Of a stretch of DNA of 30,824 bases, positions 30,716-30,824 are shown piece after piece (position 1 is the stretch's first letter; each line of letters starts with the position of its first letter). Location of the stretch: the NCBI GenBank assembly GCA_041752455.1, contig JBGSWL010000095.1:1-30824 (forward strand), given 5' to 3'. The translations under genes were made by a program, and so were the position numbers. Under the pieces are notes generated by a model that was not told the origin of the DNA, did not search any database, and worked only from the letters and a program-made list of their open reading frames with translations. This stretch comes from JBGSWL01 sp041752455. GTDB taxonomy: Bacteria > Pseudomonadota > Alphaproteobacteria > Rhizobiales > Rhizobiaceae.

Positions 30716-30824
30716 GGTGAGGTGGCCGAGTGGTTGAAGGCGCACCGCGATTTTTCGGCTCTATGAGCCGAAAAACGCATTCACCTGAGGAAAGCGTGCG
30801 CTTTCTTCAACCCACTCGGTCTCG
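30716..30824 (+). pseudogene. Serine-tRNA-like 5' half running into a palindrome, partial or broken
   Basis: GGTGAGGTGGCCGAGTGGTT then GAAGGCGCACC (30716-30746) has the acceptor strand, D-arm (GCC / GGC around GAGTGGTTGAA) and start of the anticodon stem expected of a bacterial tRNA-Ser. From 30747 it changes to GCG-a-TTTTTCGGCTC / GAGCCGAAAAA-CGC, a perfect 11-bp inverted repeat with a TAT loop, where an anticodon loop with U33 should be. No T-arm (TTC-A pattern) or CCTCACC acceptor partner appears before the window ends. A second hairpin, GAAAGC / GCTTTC, lies at 30790-30805. It could be a disrupted tRNA, a fragment used as an integration site, or the first exon of an interrupted gene whose rest is beyond the edge. 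Confidence 0.42.

Noticed and set aside
1..30824. CRISPR arrays, insertion sequences, phage genes, toxin-antitoxin pairs or a defence system
   Set aside because: No regularly spaced repeats, transposase or integrase motifs, or defence-type domains were seen on either strand.

Overview
The window looks like ordinary, GC-rich, densely coded chromosome from an alphaproteobacterium, most likely a Hyphomicrobiales (Rhizobiales) member close to Rhizobiaceae. The reasons are the protein families (alphaproteobacterial GyrB, an FzlA-like GST-fold protein, an AGE-type GDP-mannose enzyme, an Omp19-like lipoprotein, a Flp pilin), short intergenic palindromes of a kind I recall from rhizobial genomes, and the high G/C content at third codon positions. 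I see no phage, insertion sequence, CRISPR array or plasmid function.

Layout. 1-3.5 kb: the 3' end of a probable SIS/GlmS-like protein converges on a fused GDP-mannose pyrophosphorylase/AGE-type isomerase, followed by an orphan Flp pilin gene. 3.5-7.8 kb: gyrB on the minus strand, with a credible promoter, diverges from a TupA-like ATP-grasp gene and a hotdog thioesterase. 7.8-14.7 kb: an aldo/keto reductase diverges from a cytochrome P450, which is followed by a HyuA-type hydantoinase/oxoprolinase and malate synthase G (glcB). 14.7-18 kb: a TetR regulator, a small secreted SH3 protein whose gene overlaps it tail to tail, and a two-gene sugar module (Gfo/Idh/MocA dehydrogenase plus PfkB kinase with a 4-nt overlap). 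18.1-20.9 kb: an overlapping set of fzlA-like, queG and an atypical SDR gene. 20.9-23.2 kb: a secreted RlpA-type protein converging on a large L,D-transpeptidase. 23.4-27.3 kb: polA and an Omp19/Inh-like lipoprotein gene. 27.4-30.5 kb, all minus strand: msrA, a BMP/PnrA-type binding protein, a nitrilase-superfamily hydrolase and a small membrane protein. The last 110 bases begin like a serine tRNA but do not continue as one.

The genes are mainly housekeeping: DNA topology and repair (gyrB, polA), tRNA modification (queG), cell division and envelope (fzlA-like, rlpA-like, L,D-transpeptidase, TupA-like, GDP-mannose), central carbon (glcB) and oxidative repair (msrA). The most unusual observations are small-scale. 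A GC-rich palindromic repeat lies in frame inside the interdomain linker of polA. Two near-identical 44-bp palindromes each begin immediately after the TGA of a different gene. A tRNA-Ser-like 5' half runs into a perfect 11-bp inverted repeat at the right edge. I do not see a convincing new multi-gene system here.
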